A stretch of 64,000 nt of DNA from Phaeodactylibacter sp. (GTDB lineage: Bacteria > Bacteroidota > Bacteroidia > Chitinophagales > Saprospiraceae): NCBI RefSeq assembly GCF_022763345.1, contig NZ_JALEGS010000104.1, positions 1 through 64,000 on the forward strand, read 5' to 3'. The number at the start of each line of letters is the position of its first letter. The first letter of the stretch is position 1. The translations under genes were made by a program, and so were the position numbers. The notes below the pieces were generated by a model. It saw only the letters and a program-made list of their open reading frames with translations, was not told where the DNA came from and made no database searches. Below are positions 52,552 through 60,977 of the stretch, piece by piece.

Positions 52552-53697
52552 CTATTTTTGAAAAAAGGCTTTCACCTTTTCGGTGATGTAGGCTAATGTA
52601 GCCTCATCCAGTTCCGTATGCATAGGCAAAGAGATCACCGAATTACACAGGTCTTCCGTAACGGGAAGGGGATCAATCTGCTGGTCCATAGCTTGCTGAT
52701 AGGCTTTTTGCTCGTACAGGGGCACCGGATAGTAAATCATATTGGGGATACCGGCTTCCTGTAGGTGCTTTTGCAGAGCGTCGCGCTTTCCGTTAGCCAC
52801 CTTTAAGGTGTACTGATGAAAAACATGAGTGGACTTGGGGTCCCGTACCGGCGTCTGCAGCCCTTCGATACCTGCAAAGGCCTGGTCATAGTAGTCTGCC
52901 GCAGACCGCCGTGCCGCTGCGTACGCATCAAGGTGCCCCAGCTTGATGTCCAAAATGGCAGCCTGAATGCTATCAAGACGGGAGTTGACGCCCACCATGT
53001 CGTGGTAGTAGCGCTTTACCTGGCCATGATTGGCGATCATCTGCAGCTTTTGCCCCAGCGCTTCATCGTTGGTATACAGCGCGCCGCCATCGCCGTAGGC
53101 GCCCAGGTTTTTAGAAGGGTAGAAGGAGGTGCACCCGATGTGGCCGATGGTACCTGTTTTTTGAGTATGCCCGTCTTTGAAAGTGTAGTCAGCACCAATG
53201 GCCTGCGCATTGTCCTCAATGACCCATAGCCCATGGGATTTGGCAACTTCCATGATAGGCTCGAGGTCGCAGCTCTGCCCAAACAGGTTGACCGGGACTA
53301 CCGCTTTGGTCTTGGGCGTAATCGCCGCTTCCACCAAGTCAGCTGTAACGTTAAAAGTGTCCGGGTCCACATCCACCATGACTGGCTTAAGGTTGAGGAG
53401 CGCAATGACTTCGGCTGTAGATACATAAGTGAATGCAGGCACAATGACCTCGTCGCCCGGCTGTAGGCCAACGCCCATGAGCGCGATCTGAAGGGCGTCT
53501 GTGCCATTGGCGCAGGGGATGACATGACGGGCGTCCAGGTAAGATTCCATGTGCGCCTTAAAAGACTTTACAGCCGGGCCGTTGATGTAGGCACAGGACT
53601 GCAGGACTTCCTGAACAGCAGCATCGATCTCCGGCTTCAGCCGCTCGTACTGTGTTTTGAGGTCCACCATTTGTATGTTCATTTTGACATCAGACAT
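52552..53697 (-). CDS. DegT/DnrJ/EryC1 sugar aminotransferase (WbpE-like)
   Basis: A 381-residue PLP enzyme. The PLP lysine is in SFYPSKNLGAYGDGG, with NGTDALQIAL, VPAFTYVSTAE and VIEDNAQAIGA. The N-terminal segment MVDLKTQYERLKPEID is typical of WbpE/WlbC, which aminate a 3-keto sugar uronate using glutamate. A start at ATG codons a few residues inside is possible. The partners that would make and acetylate the 3-amino sugar (WbpB, WbpD) are not in the window. lhgO lies 21 bases upstream. Confidence 0.88.
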   Translation of the reverse strand: MSDVKMNIQMVDLKTQYERLKPEIDAAVQEVLQSCAYINGPAVKSFKAHMESYLDARHVIPCANGTDALQIALMGVGLQPGDEVIVPAFTYVSTAEVIALLNLKPVMVDVDPDTFNVTADLVEAAITPKTKAVVPVNLFGQSCDLEPIMEVAKSHGLWVIEDNAQAIGADYTFKDGHTQKTGTIGHIGCTSFYPSKNLGAYGDGGALYTNDEALGQKLQMIANHGQVKRYYHDMVGVNSRLDSIQAAILDIKLGHLDAYAAARRSAADYYDQAFAGIEGLQTPVRDPKSTHVFHQYTLKVANGKRDALQKHLQEAGIPNMIYYPVPLYEQKAYQQAMDQQIDPLPVTEDLCNSVISLPMHTELDEATLAYITEKVKAFFQK

Positions 53698-53718
53698 ATA
53701 ATGAAATTGTTATTTTCG

Positions 53719-54924
53719 TTAGTTAAGGTTTAAATGGCGGAGGGCTTTCTGCGCTACTGTCTCTCCAATCGCAAGGGACGCTGTGGCAGCCGGGCTTGGG
53801 GCGTTGCAAACGTTGATGACACCAGGCTTTTCCAAAAACAGGAAATCGTCAATCAGCGTGCCATCCGGACCGCAGGCCATTGCCCGCACTCCCGCGCCGC
53901 CTCTGACCAGGTCAGCTGTGGTGATTTCCGGTATCAAATGCTGCAGGGCGCGCACAAAAGCCGATTTGGAATACGACCGGTAGAGCTCGTTCAGCCCATC
54001 CCGCCAGTACTTCCGAGCTATTTGCTGAAAGCCGGGGTAGGAGAGGGTTTCCCAAAGTTCGCTCGAGTTGATATCGTAGCGGCTATAGCCCTCCCGCTTA
54101 AAGGCAAGCACAGCATTGGGCCCAGCCTCAATACCTCCGCCAATCATACGGGTAAAGTGTACGCCCAGGAACGGGAAGTTGGGGTTGGGGACCGGGTAGA
54201 TCAGGTTGTTGACCAGATAGCGTTTCTCCGGGCGCAGTTCGTAGTATTCGCCCCTGAAGGGCAGAATCTGCAGGTCAATCTCCGGCATGGTAAGTTGGGC
54301 AATTTTATCAGAATACAGCCCTGCACAGTTGATGACCAGCCGGCAGGTGATGTCCCCCTTGTCCGTAATAACGGTCCCCTGCCCGGGGCGCAGGTCAATG
54401 TCCAGGACCTTATGCCCCAGCAGCGCCTCACCTTCCCGGTTTTGGGCCAGTTCCATATACTTTTCTGCCACTGCACGATAGCTGATAATGCCGGATTGGG
54501 GTACCCATATGGCTTTTAGGGCATTCACGTGAGGCTCTATCTCCCGGCATTCCTCCCGGCTGATCATCCGGATACCGTCCAGCCCGTTTGCCCGCCCGGT
54601 CTTCAGTATTTTCTCAAGGCGGGAGGCTTCATCAGGGCGGGTGGCGACAATGACTTTGCCGCAAACGTCATGCGGAATGCCATGAGCCCGGGCAAAATCA
54701 AGCAGGTAACGGTAACCACGGGCACAGTTGAGCGCCTTGGAGCCGCCGGGCGTATAGTAAATGCCAGAATGGATAACGCCGCTGTTATTGCCGGTCTGAT
54801 GCCGCGCCACGCCAGGAGCTTTGTCGATCACGGCAATACGGAGGCCCGGCTGCTTCTCAGTCAATTGATAAGCAGTAGCAAGGCCTACAATGCCGGCACC
54901 GATTATAGCGACATCATACTGCAT
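53719..54924 (-). CDS. lhgO: L-2-hydroxyglutarate oxidase
   Basis: A 401-residue FAD enzyme that oxidises L-2-hydroxyglutarate to 2-oxoglutarate. It has the dinucleotide motif GAGIVGLATAYQL, the HQTGNNSGVIHSGIYY block typical of LhgO, and a C-terminal FAD segment VRGGAGVRAMACGPDG. Its ATG directly follows the TAG of the winged-helix gene, and the aminotransferase follows after 21 bases, so the three genes form one transcription unit. Its place in a sugar cluster is unusual (see findings). Confidence 0.92.
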   Translation of the reverse strand: MQYDVAIIGAGIVGLATAYQLTEKQPGLRIAVIDKAPGVARHQTGNNSGVIHSGIYYTPGGSKALNCARGYRYLLDFARAHGIPHDVCGKVIVATRPDEASRLEKILKTGRANGLDGIRMISREECREIEPHVNALKAIWVPQSGIISYRAVAEKYMELAQNREGEALLGHKVLDIDLRPGQGTVITDKGDITCRLVINCAGLYSDKIAQLTMPEIDLQILPFRGEYYELRPEKRYLVNNLIYPVPNPNFPFLGVHFTRMIGGGIEAGPNAVLAFKREGYSRYDINSSELWETLSYPGFQQIARKYWRDGLNELYRSYSKSAFVRALQHLIPEITTADLVRGGAGVRAMACGPDGTLIDDFLFLEKPGVINVCNAPSPAATASLAIGETVAQKALRHLNLN

Positions 54925-55470
54925 CTAGTTCGGTTCCATTTTATTGAAATAAAGCAGCAGCGGCTCAGGGGTGAAACGGTCGAGCATGCTTTCTGAAAAC
55001 TCCTCCGCCTCATAAAGCAGATATCGTATTTTCCGGTTGACGACCTTCTCTGCTTTCTCTACAAGCCCCAGCAGGTAGCCCCGGTCTATGCTGCCGATGA
55101 TCAGCAGGTCGATGATGGTACTGTCTATGCCTTTGGAAAAATCACCGATCAGGTAAACCCGCTCCACATTGCCCAGGCGTTCTATAACCTGCTCCACGAC
55201 CCGGTCTACTCCAATTTGCTTCAAAAGGATATTATGAATCTCACTGAAAAGGGGGTGTTGGTCGTTGGCCCGGAACATTTTTTTGTTGCCAACCGTTTCT
55301 GAGCGCAGCATTCCCGCTTCCTCGAGGCGGTTGAGTTCCACCCGAATGGCATTAGAAGACTCTCCAAACTCCTGCTGCAAACCCCGCAGGTAGCTCGTGG
55401 TCTTGCTGTTGATGAAAAACTTCATCAGCAGCTTGATACGTGTCTTGGAGGATATTAAGGTTTCTATCAT
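54925..55470 (-). CDS. Winged-helix regulator with degenerate nucleotidyltransferase-like domain
   Basis: 181 residues. The N-terminal 65 residues form an ArsR-like winged helix (KTTSYLRGLQQEFGESSNAIRVELNRLEEAGML). Residues 100-180 look like a minimal nucleotidyltransferase: G-D-F-S-K-G at 109-114 and I-I-D-L-L at 119-123, where active enzymes have G-S-x-x-x-G and D-x-D-L. With the Ser and first Asp changed, catalysis is unlikely. It heads the unit with lhgO and the aminotransferase. A perfect 21-base palindrome abuts its start codon, which points to autoregulation. Confidence 0.78.
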   Translation of the reverse strand: MIETLISSKTRIKLLMKFFINSKTTSYLRGLQQEFGESSNAIRVELNRLEEAGMLRSETVGNKKMFRANDQHPLFSEIHNILLKQIGVDRVVEQVIERLGNVERVYLIGDFSKGIDSTIIDLLIIGSIDRGYLLGLVEKAEKVVNRKIRYLLYEAEEFSESMLDRFTPEPLLLYFNKMEPN

Positions 55471-55797
55471 GATTGAGTAATAAAATTACTCAAGCTTGGT
55501 AAATAAGCAAGCTAAAGCGGTTAAAAAAAGCTGTATTTACTTATTGCCGACCTTTTCGATAGGGAATACTAAGAAAAGAACGAGCAAAAATGTTGCTCAT
55601 TTTAATTTGTGTTTGCTGGTGCAATTTTAGTGAATAATCTGCTGATGTCCAGTGATTTTTTGTAAAAAGTGCCAAAAATAATGAACCTTTTTCGGAGCGT
55701 CTTCCGGGAGTCTAGTAATGGCAAGGGCTTTCATGCCGCTATTGCATTGTAGTGAACGCGGCAGATGTCACCCATTTTGCGTATCTATGCCGCTAAA
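55471..55797. other. Intergenic stretch with the regulator operator
   Basis: About 327 bases between the divergent winged-helix and decarboxylase genes. It holds the palindrome at 55473-55493 and a CAAGCTTG palindrome at 55491-55498. TATCTATG at 55782-55789 is a weak -7 candidate for the decarboxylase. Nothing else is recognised. Confidence 0.45.
55473..55493. promoter_or_regulatory. Perfect 21-base palindrome, probable operator of the winged-helix regulator
   Basis: Nine-base arms TTGAGTAAT and ATTACTCAA separated by AAA. It ends two bases from the start codon at 55470, so a bound dimer would block the transcription start or the ribosome. Size and symmetry suit a winged-helix dimer. Confidence 0.6.
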
Positions 55798-57018
55798 ATG
55801 CAATTCTGGAGCAAACAGAGCCCCGCGCAAATCCATCAGCGGGTATTCGAGGCACTGGGCAAAAATGTGGATTACAAAGACCGTTCCCCTCTTGGTTTGC
55901 CGGCCTCTCACCTGGACGAGAAAGTGTTCACCCCGCAGCCCGCCATGCTGCGCGAAGCCCCTTTTCTGGCTACCCTGGTACAAAACCCCAATCACATCGG
56001 ATGCCATACTCTAGGCGATTCAGAAAGCTTCTTTGCTGGGACACAGGAGATTGAGCGGGAGCTGATTGCCCTGTGTGCAGTAGACATTTTCAACGGAGCA
56101 GAAGCAGGGCAGTTTGATGGCTACGTAGCCAGTGGCGGTACAGAAGCGAATATCCAGGCTATGTGGATCTACCGGAACTACTTCATGCGGGAGCAGGAGG
56201 CTACTGCCACTGAAATTGCCATCCTGTGCTCGGCTGACGCCCATTACTCTATGCATAAAGCAGCCAATTTGCTTGGGGTACGTGGCTTTGCCGTGGCAAC
56301 GAGCCCGGAAGACCGCTGCATCACCGCCTCCGCTATCCGGGAAACCGTTGCCGAAGCGCAGACCTCCGGGGCTAAGTATTTTATTGTGGTTTGCAATATG
56401 ATGACCACCATGTTTGGGTCGGTAGACCACCCGGAGCCTTACATTGAGGTGCTGGAGGAAGCTGGAATGCCTTACAAATTGCATGTAGACGGCGCGTACG
56501 GCGGTTTCTTTTTCCCCTTTTCAAAGATTGAGCACGCCCTGGATTTTTCCAACCCTAAGGTGGCCTCAATCACCCTTGATGCCCACAAGATGGTACAAGC
56601 GCCCTACGGTACCGGTATTTTCCTGATCCGAAAAGGGTGGATGAAATATGCCTATACTGAGGAAGCCCAATATGTGCAGGGACTTGACGCCACACTAAGC
56701 GGAAGCCGCTCGGGGGCAAATGCCATTTCCGTTTGGATGATTTTGATGACCTACGGCCCGCATGGCTGGTTTGAGAAAATCCACATTCTGAACTACCGGA
56801 CGGAGTGGCTGTGCCAGCAACTCAGGGACCGGGCTATCCGGTTCTACCGGCACCCAGGGTCTAATATTGTCACCATTCACAAAAGCGGTATCTCCAGAGA
56901 AGTGGCAGAACAGTTTGGGCTTGTACCCGATAGCCACACTCATCCGGAGTGGTATAAGGTGGTGGTGATGGACCACGTAACGATAGATGCGCTGAGTGAA
57001 CTGGTGGAAACGCTCTAG
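55798..57018 (+). CDS. PLP-dependent group II decarboxylase-like protein
   Basis: About 406 residues from the ATG at 55798 (an ATG at 55765 is the alternative). Features of aspartate aminotransferase-fold decarboxylases: YVASGGTEANIQAM, DAHYSMHKAANLLG, LHVDGAYGGFFFPF and the PLP lysine in TLDAHKMVQAPYGTG. Relatives decarboxylate glutamate, tyrosine, histidine or related amino acids; the substrate cannot be told. Convergent with queA, the two stop codons sharing CTAG. Confidence 0.85.
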   Translation: MQFWSKQSPAQIHQRVFEALGKNVDYKDRSPLGLPASHLDEKVFTPQPAMLREAPFLATLVQNPNHIGCHTLGDSESFFAGTQEIERELIALCAVDIFNGAEAGQFDGYVASGGTEANIQAMWIYRNYFMREQEATATEIAILCSADAHYSMHKAANLLGVRGFAVATSPEDRCITASAIRETVAEAQTSGAKYFIVVCNMMTTMFGSVDHPEPYIEVLEEAGMPYKLHVDGAYGGFFFPFSKIEHALDFSNPKVASITLDAHKMVQAPYGTGIFLIRKGWMKYAYTEEAQYVQGLDATLSGSRSGANAISVWMILMTYGPHGWFEKIHILNYRTEWLCQQLRDRAIRFYRHPGSNIVTIHKSGISREVAEQFGLVPDSHTHPEWYKVVVMDHVTIDALSELVETL

Positions 57019-58244
57019 CCTCTGCTCCCCGGCAAGAGCAAGCTGCTGTCTCCATAGCTAAGAAAGCGGAAATCTTCGCTCAGGGCAAAGTCATAGACTT
57101 TTTTCCAGTCCTCTCCAATCAGTGCGGCAATCAGAAGCAACAGGGTGCTCTGAGGTTGATGGAAGTTGGTGATGATGCCATTGCAAACCCGGAAGGTATA
57201 GCCCGGGGCGATGATCAACTGTGTGTAGCCCTGTACGGTTTCCTGCTGTTGGGCTTCCAGGGCTTGCCGCACTGCCAGGAAGCTCTTCAGCGTGGAGGGG
57301 CGTATGCCTTCTTCGTAGGGTGTCCACTGTTGCACATCAATAAAGGAAGCCTGGTGGCCGGAGCAAAGGCTTTGGCCATGCCAGTACAGGCTTTCCAACA
57401 GCCGCATACTCGTGGTGCCGACCGGAATGATCGGCTTGCCTTGCTCTAAATGGGCAATCAGTGTATTCAGAGTGGCAAGGTTGATGTAAATGCTCTCCTC
57501 GTGCATATGGTGGTCAGCCAGGGCTTCGGCTGATACCGGCTTAAATGTTCCGGCGCCCACGTGTAAGGTGACTTCCAGTGTTGAGATGCCTTTTTCTTTC
57601 AGGTCGTCAAATACCCGGTCCGTGAAGTGGAGCCCGGCGGTAGGCGCTGCCACAGAGCCTTTAGTCTTAGCGTAGACGGTTTGGTAACGGTCTTCGTCTT
57701 CCGGCACGTTTTCCCGGTTGAGGTAGGGGGGCAAGGGGATAATGCCCGCCGCCGCGAGTAATGATCCGAATGCAATGCGGTCATTATTCCATTCGAATTC
57801 GATTTCGAAAGCATTTTCCATGCGGCCGATCCGCGTGGCTTTGAGTTGTACATCGCCGGATTCGGTAGCGATGCTCTTTTCGATTACTCCGGTTTTCCAT
57901 TTCCGGTTGCCGCCTACGAGGCATTTCCAGCGCACGTTCTGCGTACTGGAAAAGTTTTGCTGGTATTCAGCCGGTGTCAGGGGCTCCAGGCAGAGGATCT
58001 CCAGCCGTTTGTCGTTGGGCAGGGTAAAATGCAGGCGTGCGTGGATGACCTTGGTGTTGTTGAAAACGAGCAGTGCTCCCTCGGGTAGCAGTTCCGGCAG
58101 CGCCCGAAAGGAATGAGCATCGATTTTTCCGCCCTTATAGAGCAGCAGCTTGGAGGCATCCCGCTCTTCTAGAGGGAATTTAGCAATCCGGGACTCGGGC
58201 AGTTCGTAGGAGAAATCCTTAATGTTGATAGTCTTGGGATCCAC
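57015..58244 (-). CDS. queA: S-adenosylmethionine:tRNA ribosyltransferase-isomerase
   Basis: About 409 residues. QueA adds the ribosyl moiety of AdoMet to 7-aminomethyl-7-deazaguanine in tRNA during queuosine synthesis. Family blocks: FSYELPESRIAKFPLEERDAS, VFNNTKVIHARL, PLPPYLNRENVPEDEDRYQT, GSVAAPTAGLHFT, VTLHVGAGTFKPV and ITNFHQPQSTLLLLIAAL. No ATG opens the frame. I chose the GTG at 58244 rather than the TTG at 58268, because a TAnnTTTG box at 58274-58281 puts the transcription start near 58267. Confidence 0.93.
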   Translation of the reverse strand: MDPKTINIKDFSYELPESRIAKFPLEERDASKLLLYKGGKIDAHSFRALPELLPEGALLVFNNTKVIHARLHFTLPNDKRLEILCLEPLTPAEYQQNFSSTQNVRWKCLVGGNRKWKTGVIEKSIATESGDVQLKATRIGRMENAFEIEFEWNNDRIAFGSLLAAAGIIPLPPYLNRENVPEDEDRYQTVYAKTKGSVAAPTAGLHFTDRVFDDLKEKGISTLEVTLHVGAGTFKPVSAEALADHHMHEESIYINLATLNTLIAHLEQGKPIIPVGTTSMRLLESLYWHGQSLCSGHQASFIDVQQWTPYEEGIRPSTLKSFLAVRQALEAQQQETVQGYTQLIIAPGYTFRVCNGIITNFHQPQSTLLLLIAALIGEDWKKVYDFALSEDFRFLSYGDSSLLLPGSRG

Positions 58245-58273
58245 TAGGCTCTGGTAATTGGTTCGCAATCGCG

Positions 58274-58281
58274 CAAATGTA
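58274..58281 (-). promoter_or_regulatory. -7 promoter box of queA
   Basis: TACATTTG on the minus strand matches TAnnTTTG. It decides the start codon: the TTG at 58268 would lie at the transcription start, whereas the GTG at 58244 gets a leader of about 24 bases. Confidence 0.55.
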
Positions 58282-58346
58282 AAAAATCACATAACAACTC
58301 CAGTGCTTTTGGGTTCGCAAGCCTGATTTGTAAGCACCTGCAACGC

Positions 58347-60785
58347 TTAAAGCTTCAGCTTTCGGGCCAGGATGTTGCTGGACAGCGTCCCAAACAATAC
58401 GATGCTTATAGAACTGAGTGGCATCAAAATGGCTGCTACGATGGGCGACAAAGCACCCTGCACGGCAAAGCTCAGCCCGATAATATTGTAGATGAGTGCA
58501 AAACCATAGGCATAGTACACCAGCCGGATACTCTTACGCGCAAACTCAACGAAGTCGGGCAGGCGGTCGAAGTGAGCTGCATCGAGGATCGCATCACAGG
58601 CCGGGGTGAAGTTATTGGTGTTTTCTGCTACCACGATTCCGGCATCGCTCTGCTTCAGCGCACCGGCATCGTTCAGCCCATCGCCCAGCATCATCACATT
58701 TTCTCCCTTCGCCTGCAGTTTGCGGACGAATTGCAGTTTATCCTGTGGGTTCTGCCGGAAAAACATTTCCCCTTTGCCTTCGAATGCAGGTTCCAGCAAG
58801 CTCCGTTCCCGGTCGTTGTCGCCGGATAGGAGGAAAAGGCGGGCGCGCTGAGCAAAGTAATGCACGACTTCCCAAAGACCGGTACGGAAATGGTTTTCCA
58901 GACGGAACGCCCCTCTTACGTGTCCGTTGATTTGGATGTACACCCCGCTTTCTGCCGCCACTTTCTTATCCATAAATGCAGCGGAGCCGGCTTTCAGGTG
59001 ATAATGAGATACGTTGCCGGCCACACCTTGCCCGACCACTTCCTCCCAGTTGGAGACCGGGTACAAAGTGGCATCCTGAGCGGGTTCATCGGCGCTGAGG
59101 TAGGCTACGATTTGCTGGCTCAGGGTATGGCTCGAAGGCTTGAGCAGGGCTCGGACCATTTGCTTTTCGTGGGCATCGAGCGGTGCGCCCTCGAAGTGGA
59201 TGGAACTTTGATGGCGATCGGTGAGGGTGCCGGTTTTATCAAAAATGACGGATTGTACGTTGCTTACCGCTTCGATTACTGCCGTGTTTTTCAGGAAAAA
59301 CCGGTTGCGGGCCAGCACGCGCAGCGCATTACCAAAAATAAAGGGCACTGCCAGTGCCACGGCACAGGGGCAGGCGATGATCAATACTGCTGTAAAGGCA
59401 TTAATCGCGAGGCCGGTATCGTACTGCAGCCAGTAACCCAGTGTGGTGAAGGCGATAATCAGGATGGCAAAGGTGAAGTACTTGCCCACCCGGTTTGCGA
59501 GTTCACTGGTGCGGGAATCGGTGGCCTTGGTGAAGGCTTCATCGTTCCACAGCTGAGTCAGGTAGCTCTGGGAAACGCGGCGGGTCAGGCTGACTTCAAT
59601 GCTGCTGCCGGTTTGCCGCCCTCCGGCATACACTTTCTCCCCGCTGTTACGCCCAACGGGTTCCGATTCGCCAGTCACAAAACTGTAGTCAATCGCTGCT
59701 TCTCCGTTAAGCAGGACACCATCGGCAGGGATGAGCTCGCCATTTTTGACCTCTATGATGTCGCCCGGGTCCAGCTTGTCGAGGGTGGTGGAGGTGGTGC
59801 TGCCGTCCTCGTTTTTACGGTGGGCCGCAATAGGGAAATAGGACTTGTAATCGCGCTCGAAGGAAATACTATGGTAGGTCCGTTGCTGAAACCATTTGCC
59901 AGCCAGCAGGAAGAAGACGAGCCCGGCAAGGCTGTCGAGGTAGCCCGCTCCGGTATGGGTCAGGATTTCAAATGCAGAACGGCCGAAAAGGGTCAATACG
60001 CCCAGCGCAATCGGCACGTCAATATTCAGGTTGCGGTTTTTCAGGCCCAGCCATGCAGATTTGAGGTAGTCGCTGCCGGAATAAAAGACCAGGGGCAGCG
60101 CCAGGAGGATGTTCAGGTACCCAAACAGTTGGAAAAACTCGCCTTCCAGCGTCTTGTCCAGCCCCAGGTATTCCGGGAAGCTGAGCAGCATGATGTTGCC
60201 AAATGCAAAACCAGCCACCCCAAATTTGTAGTAAAAGGAGCGGTCGACCAAAGGTTTCTGATCACCGTCCAGGTTGCTGAGGTTGATGGCAGGGGTGTAG
60301 GCAATGCTGTCCAGCAGTTCGACCAGTTGCCGGAGGCTGATCACCGACTCGTCAAAGGTGACATACACTTCCTTTTTGACGAAGTTGACGGTAGTCGCCT
60401 GAATGCCAGGATTGAACTTGTAGAGGTTTTCCAGCAGCCAAAGGCAGGAAGCGCAGTGGATGGCCGGGATGAAGAAAGTGACGCGGGTCTGGTCATCATT
60501 GGCAAAATCGATGAGCTTTTCGCGGACATCAGGATCGTCCAGATAAGCAAAGGCGGCCTGCTTTTTGCCCTTGAGGCTCATACCAGCCTGCTCATCAATA
60601 TCGTAATAACGGCACATGCCATTATCATCCAGTATTTCGAAGACCGTCTTGCAGCCTTCGCAGCAGAAGTCTTTGTCGTCCAGCTGAATATGGGTGGGCG
60701 CACAGGGCTCACCACAGTGGAAACACGCGGGTGCAATATTGGGCACAGCCCCTTGTGTCATTGGCTTAGTGCTAACGGTCGGCAT
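58347..60785 (-). CDS. Heavy-metal P1B-type ATPase, CcoI/FixI-like (copper)
   Basis: 812 residues. An N-terminal cysteine cluster (CFHCGEPC at 21-28, CCEGC at 41-45) is followed by an HMA domain with C-A-S-C at 111-114, eight membrane helices with the Cys-Pro-Cys motif at 472-474, TGES at 371-374, the phosphorylation site DKTGT at 516-520 and GDGLNDAGAL. This layout is that of CcoI/FixI pumps, which supply copper for cbb3-type oxidase assembly. The conserved His-Pro of the nucleotide domain reads His-Thr here (SSHT, 551-554). No cco genes are adjacent. A Crp/Fnr-type dyad lies upstream at 60901. Confidence 0.92.
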   Translation of the reverse strand: MPTVSTKPMTQGAVPNIAPACFHCGEPCAPTHIQLDDKDFCCEGCKTVFEILDDNGMCRYYDIDEQAGMSLKGKKQAAFAYLDDPDVREKLIDFANDDQTRVTFFIPAIHCASCLWLLENLYKFNPGIQATTVNFVKKEVYVTFDESVISLRQLVELLDSIAYTPAINLSNLDGDQKPLVDRSFYYKFGVAGFAFGNIMLLSFPEYLGLDKTLEGEFFQLFGYLNILLALPLVFYSGSDYLKSAWLGLKNRNLNIDVPIALGVLTLFGRSAFEILTHTGAGYLDSLAGLVFFLLAGKWFQQRTYHSISFERDYKSYFPIAAHRKNEDGSTTSTTLDKLDPGDIIEVKNGELIPADGVLLNGEAAIDYSFVTGESEPVGRNSGEKVYAGGRQTGSSIEVSLTRRVSQSYLTQLWNDEAFTKATDSRTSELANRVGKYFTFAILIIAFTTLGYWLQYDTGLAINAFTAVLIIACPCAVALAVPFIFGNALRVLARNRFFLKNTAVIEAVSNVQSVIFDKTGTLTDRHQSSIHFEGAPLDAHEKQMVRALLKPSSHTLSQQIVAYLSADEPAQDATLYPVSNWEEVVGQGVAGNVSHYHLKAGSAAFMDKKVAAESGVYIQINGHVRGAFRLENHFRTGLWEVVHYFAQRARLFLLSGDNDRERSLLEPAFEGKGEMFFRQNPQDKLQFVRKLQAKGENVMMLGDGLNDAGALKQSDAGIVVAENTNNFTPACDAILDAAHFDRLPDFVEFARKSIRLVYYAYGFALIYNIIGLSFAVQGALSPIVAAILMPLSSISIVLFGTLSSNILARKLKL

Positions 60786-60870
60786 GTTTGGCTTTTTTCA
60801 TTGGTTACGGCCCGGGCCGTTTACCTTTTGCGAACTAGAAAAACAGTTGTCTTTCGTTTGTTTTGTGCCA

Positions 60871-60878
60871 TAAATGTA
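60871..60878 (-). promoter_or_regulatory. -7-like box of the copper ATPase gene
   Basis: TACATTTA on the minus strand, one mismatch from TAnnTTTG. The dyad centre at 60907.5 is 36.5 bases from its downstream end, almost the same as at the hydrogenase promoter. Confidence 0.45.
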
Positions 60879-60900
60879 CGATACCGTGAAGGGCAGGCGG

Positions 60901-60914
60901 GTGACTTTTGTCAC
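60901..60914. promoter_or_regulatory. Crp/Fnr-type dyad upstream of the copper ATPase
   Basis: GTGACTTTTGTCAC, a GTGA-N6-TCAC dyad (GTGAC/GTCAC arms). Its reverse complement differs by one base from the site between the hydrogenase operons. Confidence 0.6.
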
Positions 60915-60977
60915 TGGTTTCTGATGATTCTTGTTGGTAAAGGGGATTTGCTTTTTATGTTTCCGGCAACAGAGGTT

